Source: Candidatus Cryptobacteroides faecihippi
Lineage (GTDB): Bacteria; Bacteroidota; Bacteroidia; Bacteroidales; UBA932
DNA: 7,995 bases
Direction: 5' to 3'
Assembly (NCBI GenBank): GCA_018066065.1
Contig: JAGHSC010000232.1
Location: 1-7,995 of the forward strand
Positions 5,600 through 7,995 of the stretch are shown one piece after another (within the stretch, counting starts at the first letter, position 1; each line of letters opens with the position of its first letter). Position numbers and translations under genes: made by a program. A model generated the notes under the pieces. The model was given only the letters and a program-made list of their open reading frames with translations. It did not search any database and had not been told where the DNA came from.

Positions 5600-7995
5600 A
5601 TGGATTACGATTTCAGGAAAATTGAAAGCAAGTGGCAGGCCTTCTGGGCCGAGAACGGAACCTTCAAGTCAAGGGAAGATTCTTCAAAGCCAAAGTACTA
5701 TGTTCTGGACATGTTCCCTTACCCTTCAGGTGCGGGCCTTCATGTAGGACATCCTCTCGGCTACATCGCCAGCGACATCTATTCACGCTACAAGAGACTC
5801 AAGGGCTTCAATGTCCTTCATCCTATGGGTTACGACTCATTCGGTCTCCCTGCTGAGCAGTATGCCATCCAGACCGGACAGCATCCTGAAGTCACGACTG
5901 TCAACAACATCAACCGCTACCGCCAGCAGATGGACCGCATCGGATTCTCCTATGACTGGGACCGTGAGGTAAGGACCTGTGACCCAGGCTACTACAAGTG
6001 GACCCAGTGGGCATTCCTCAACATGTTCGGCTCATGGTACGACAACGATGCAGACAAGGCTCGTCCTGTCGAGGATCTCATCGCTGCGTTCGAGAAGGGT
6101 GGCAGCGCAGCCGTCAATGCCGCATGCTCCGATCACGAGGCATTCACCGCAGAGCAGTGGAATGCATTCTCCGAGAAGGAGAAGTCCGACATGCTGATGA
6201 ACTACCGCATCGCCTACCAGGGTGAGACTGCCGTCAACTGGTGTGCAGGCCTTGGGACCGTCCTTGCCAACGATGAGGTAAAGGATGGATTCTCCGTCCG
6301 CGGTGGCTTCCCTGTGGAGCAGAAGAAGATGAAGCAGTGGCAGCTCAGGGTGTCCGCCTATGCCGGAAGGCTTCTCGATGGTCTCGAGAAGATCGACTGG
6401 ACAGACTCCCTCAAGGAGATGCAGCGCAACTGGATCGGAAGGTCCTATGGCTGCGAGGCAGTCTTCAAGTGCTACAATGGAGAGACGGAGCACGATGTCA
6501 CCATATTCACAACCCGCGCAGACACCATGTTCGGAGTTACCTTCATGGTGCTTGCTCCTGAGAGCGATCTCGTCGAACTTCTCACAACTCCGGAGCAGAA
6601 GGCTGCCGTCGAGGAGTATGTCGCTTCTGTCCGCAAGAAGACGGAGCGCGAGAGAATCGCCGAGACAAAGACAGTTACCGGTGTCTTCAGCGGATCCTAC
6701 GGAGTCAACCCTCTCACAGGCGAGAAGGTTCCTGTCTGGATCTCTGAATATGTGCTCGCGGGCTACGGCACAGGTGCCATCATGGCAGTACCTGCACACG
6801 ACAGCCGCGACTATGCATTCGCAAAGAAGTTCAACCTCCCGATCATCCCTCTCATCGAGGGCTGCGATGTCAGCGAGCAGAGCTTCGACGCGAAGGCAGG
6901 AAAGATGATGAACTCCGGTTTCCTCACCGGGCTTGATGTCAAGGAGGCCATCCCTGCCGCCATCGACTATGTCGAGAAGAACGGCATCGGCCACAGGAAG
7001 GTCAACTACAGGCTCCGTGACGCCATCTTCAGCCGCCAGAGGTACTGGGGTGAGCCGTTCCCTATTTACTACAAGGACGGCATCCCTACACCGCTTCCAT
7101 TCGACAAGCTTCCTCTGATGCTCCCTGAGATCGATGAGTTCAAGCCTACCGAGAATGGTGAACCACCTCTTGCAAGGGCAAAGGACTGGACCTACGAGGG
7201 CTATCCTCTCGAGACCAGCACCATGCCGGGCTTCGCTGGTTCCAGCGCCTACTATCTCCGCTACATGGATCCTCAGAACGGTGATGCCCTTGTCGACCGC
7301 AAGGTCGATGAGTACTGGCGTGACGTCGACCTCTACATCGGAGGTACCGAGCATGCCACGGGCCACCTCATCTACTCCCGCTTCTGGGACAAGTTCCTCT
7401 ACGACCTCGGCTATGTCTGTGAGGATGAGCCTTTCCGCAAGCTCATCAACCAGGGTATGATCCAGGGCCGCTCAAGCTTCGTCTACAGGATCGTCGGCAC
7501 CAACAAGTTCGTCTCATGTGGCCTCAAGAGCCAGTACGAGACCACTGAGATCCATGTCGACATCAGCCTCGTCCGCAACGACCGCCTCGACCTTGAAGGC
7601 TTCAAGGCATGGAGACCTGAATTCGCTGACGCTGAGTTTGTCCTCGAGAACGGTGAGTACATCTGCGGGTGGGCAGTCGAGAAGATGTCCAAGTCCATGT
7701 TCAATGTTGTCAATCCGGACAGGATCTGCGACGACTACGGTGCTGACACCCTCCGTCTCTACGAGATGTTCCTCGGACCTCTCGAGCAGAGCAAGCCTTG
7801 GGACACTAAGGGTATCGACGGTGTCAACCGTTTCCTCAAGCGTTTCTGGAGACTCTTCTTCGATGGAGACGAGGTTGCAGTTTCCGATGAGAAGGCCACA
7901 CCTGCCGAGCTCAAGTCACTCCACAAGCTCATCGGCAAGGAGCAGTCCGACATCGAGAGCTTCTCGTTCAACACGACGGTCAGTGCCTTCATGAT
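5600..7995 (+). CDS. leuS: Leucyl-tRNA synthetase (3' end beyond window)
   Basis: A class I synthetase that charges tRNA-Leu in the cytoplasm. The frame holds 798 codons and is open at the window edge; the missing part should be the rest of the anticodon-binding and C-terminal regions. Seen: KYYVLDMFPYPSGAGLHVGH with the HIGH-type motif at residues 48-51; the editing domain with its Thr-rich TTRADT at 304-309 and AVPAHDSRDY, where Asp404 matches the conserved editing aspartate; RQRYWGEPFPIYY; MPGFAGSSAYYLRYMDP; and KMSKS at 695-699. About residues 146-205 form an extra segment (KARPVEDLIAAFEKGG...TAEQWNAFSEKEK) before NWC, which is typical of Bacteroidota LeuRS as I recall them. Activity and editing look intact. 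It starts 14 bases after the M28/TonB gene with no clear Shine-Dalgarno, so it may be read from the upstream promoter or from one inside the preceding gene; none was identified. Confidence 0.97.
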   Translation, partial: MDYDFRKIESKWQAFWAENGTFKSREDSSKPKYYVLDMFPYPSGAGLHVGHPLGYIASDIYSRYKRLKGFNVLHPMGYDSFGLPAEQYAIQTGQHPEVTTVNNINRYRQQMDRIGFSYDWDREVRTCDPGYYKWTQWAFLNMFGSWYDNDADKARPVEDLIAAFEKGGSAAVNAACSDHEAFTAEQWNAFSEKEKSDMLMNYRIAYQGETAVNWCAGLGTVLANDEVKDGFSVRGGFPVEQKKMKQWQLRVSAYAGRLLDGLEKIDWTDSLKEMQRNWIGRSYGCEAVFKCYNGETEHDVTIFTTRADTMFGVTFMVLAPESDLVELLTTPEQKAAVEEYVASVRKKTERERIAETKTVTGVFSGSYGVNPLTGEKVPVWISEYVLAGYGTGAIMAVPAHDSRDYAFAKKFNLPIIPLIEGCDVSEQSFDAKAGKMMNSGFLTGLDVKEAIPAAIDYVEKNGIGHRKVNYRLRDAIFSRQRYWGEPFPIYYKDGIPTPLPFDKLPLMLPEIDEFKPTENGEPPLARAKDWTYEGYPLETSTMPGFAGSSAYYLRYMDPQNGDALVDRKVDEYWRDVDLYIGGTEHATGHLIYSRFWDKFLYDLGYVCEDEPFRKLINQGMIQGRSSFVYRIVGTNKFVSCGLKSQYETTEIHVDISLVRNDRLDLEGFKAWRPEFADAEFVLENGEYICGWAVEKMSKSMFNVVNPDRICDDYGADTLRLYEMFLGPLEQSKPWDTKGIDGVNRFLKRFWRLFFDGDEVAVSDEKATPAELKSLHKLIGKEQSDIESFSFNTTVSAFM

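Noticed and set aside
4788..5600. Minus-strand ORF (270 codons) opposite the M28/TonB gene
   Set aside because: Antisense shadow without a recognisable domain or promoter.
5830..6240. Extra segment of leucyl-tRNA synthetase before NWC as a novel domain insertion
   Set aside because: It matches the insertion I recall as usual in Bacteroidota LeuRS, so it is a lineage trait and not a new element.
6032..7366. Long minus-strand ORF (444 codons) inside leuS
   Set aside because: It lies wholly opposite a conserved leucyl-tRNA synthetase frame; its composition (Val/Leu/Asp/Glu/Arg-rich) is typical of a mirror frame and no domain is visible.
1..7995. CRISPR array, tRNA/rRNA genes, insertion sequences, defence system
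   Set aside because: No repeat-spacer pattern, cloverleaf, transposase motif or terminal inverted repeats were seen; genes are tightly packed and share the same base composition.

Overview
The window most likely comes from a GC-rich member of the Bacteroidota (Bacteroidales-like). The evidence is two promoters of the Bacteroidota type (TTTG then TAnnTTTG), a BACON-domain lipoprotein, a SPOR lipoprotein, a TonB C-terminal domain used as a fusion module, little Shine-Dalgarno sequence, and a leucyl-tRNA synthetase with the insertion typical of this phylum. Genus cannot be told from the sequence. No RNA gene, mobile element, CRISPR array or long repeat was seen.

Layout: the genes diverge from a 109-base intergenic region (3597-3705). 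Leftward, on the minus strand, three genes are packed with gaps of 6 and 3 bases: an oxaloacetate decarboxylase alpha/pyruvate carboxylase B-like carboxyltransferase (1806-3596), a BACON-glycerophosphodiester phosphodiesterase lipoprotein (717-1799), and a fused DNA-repair protein joining an O6-alkylguanine alkyltransferase domain to a uracil-DNA glycosylase-like domain (1-713, cut by the window edge). Rightward, on the plus strand, are a SPOR-domain lipoprotein (3706-4236), a secreted M28-peptidase-like protein fused to a TonB C-terminal domain (4233-5585, ATGA overlap with the gene before), and leuS (5600 to the window end, incomplete).

Function: the left cluster mixes central carbon metabolism, phosphodiester hydrolysis and DNA repair, so shared transcription is clearer than shared function. 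The right cluster pairs two envelope proteins with a housekeeping synthetase.

The most notable points are three proteins that depart from their families. The carboxyltransferase has a biotinyl-like domain whose biotin lysine is replaced by tyrosine. The M28-like domain has lost four of its six metal/catalytic residues and carries a TonB tail. The alkyltransferase-glycosylase fusion has no linker. In addition, the two divergent promoters have nearly touching -33 boxes, and the plus-strand one appears to give an almost leaderless mRNA. No complete new multi-gene system is evident.
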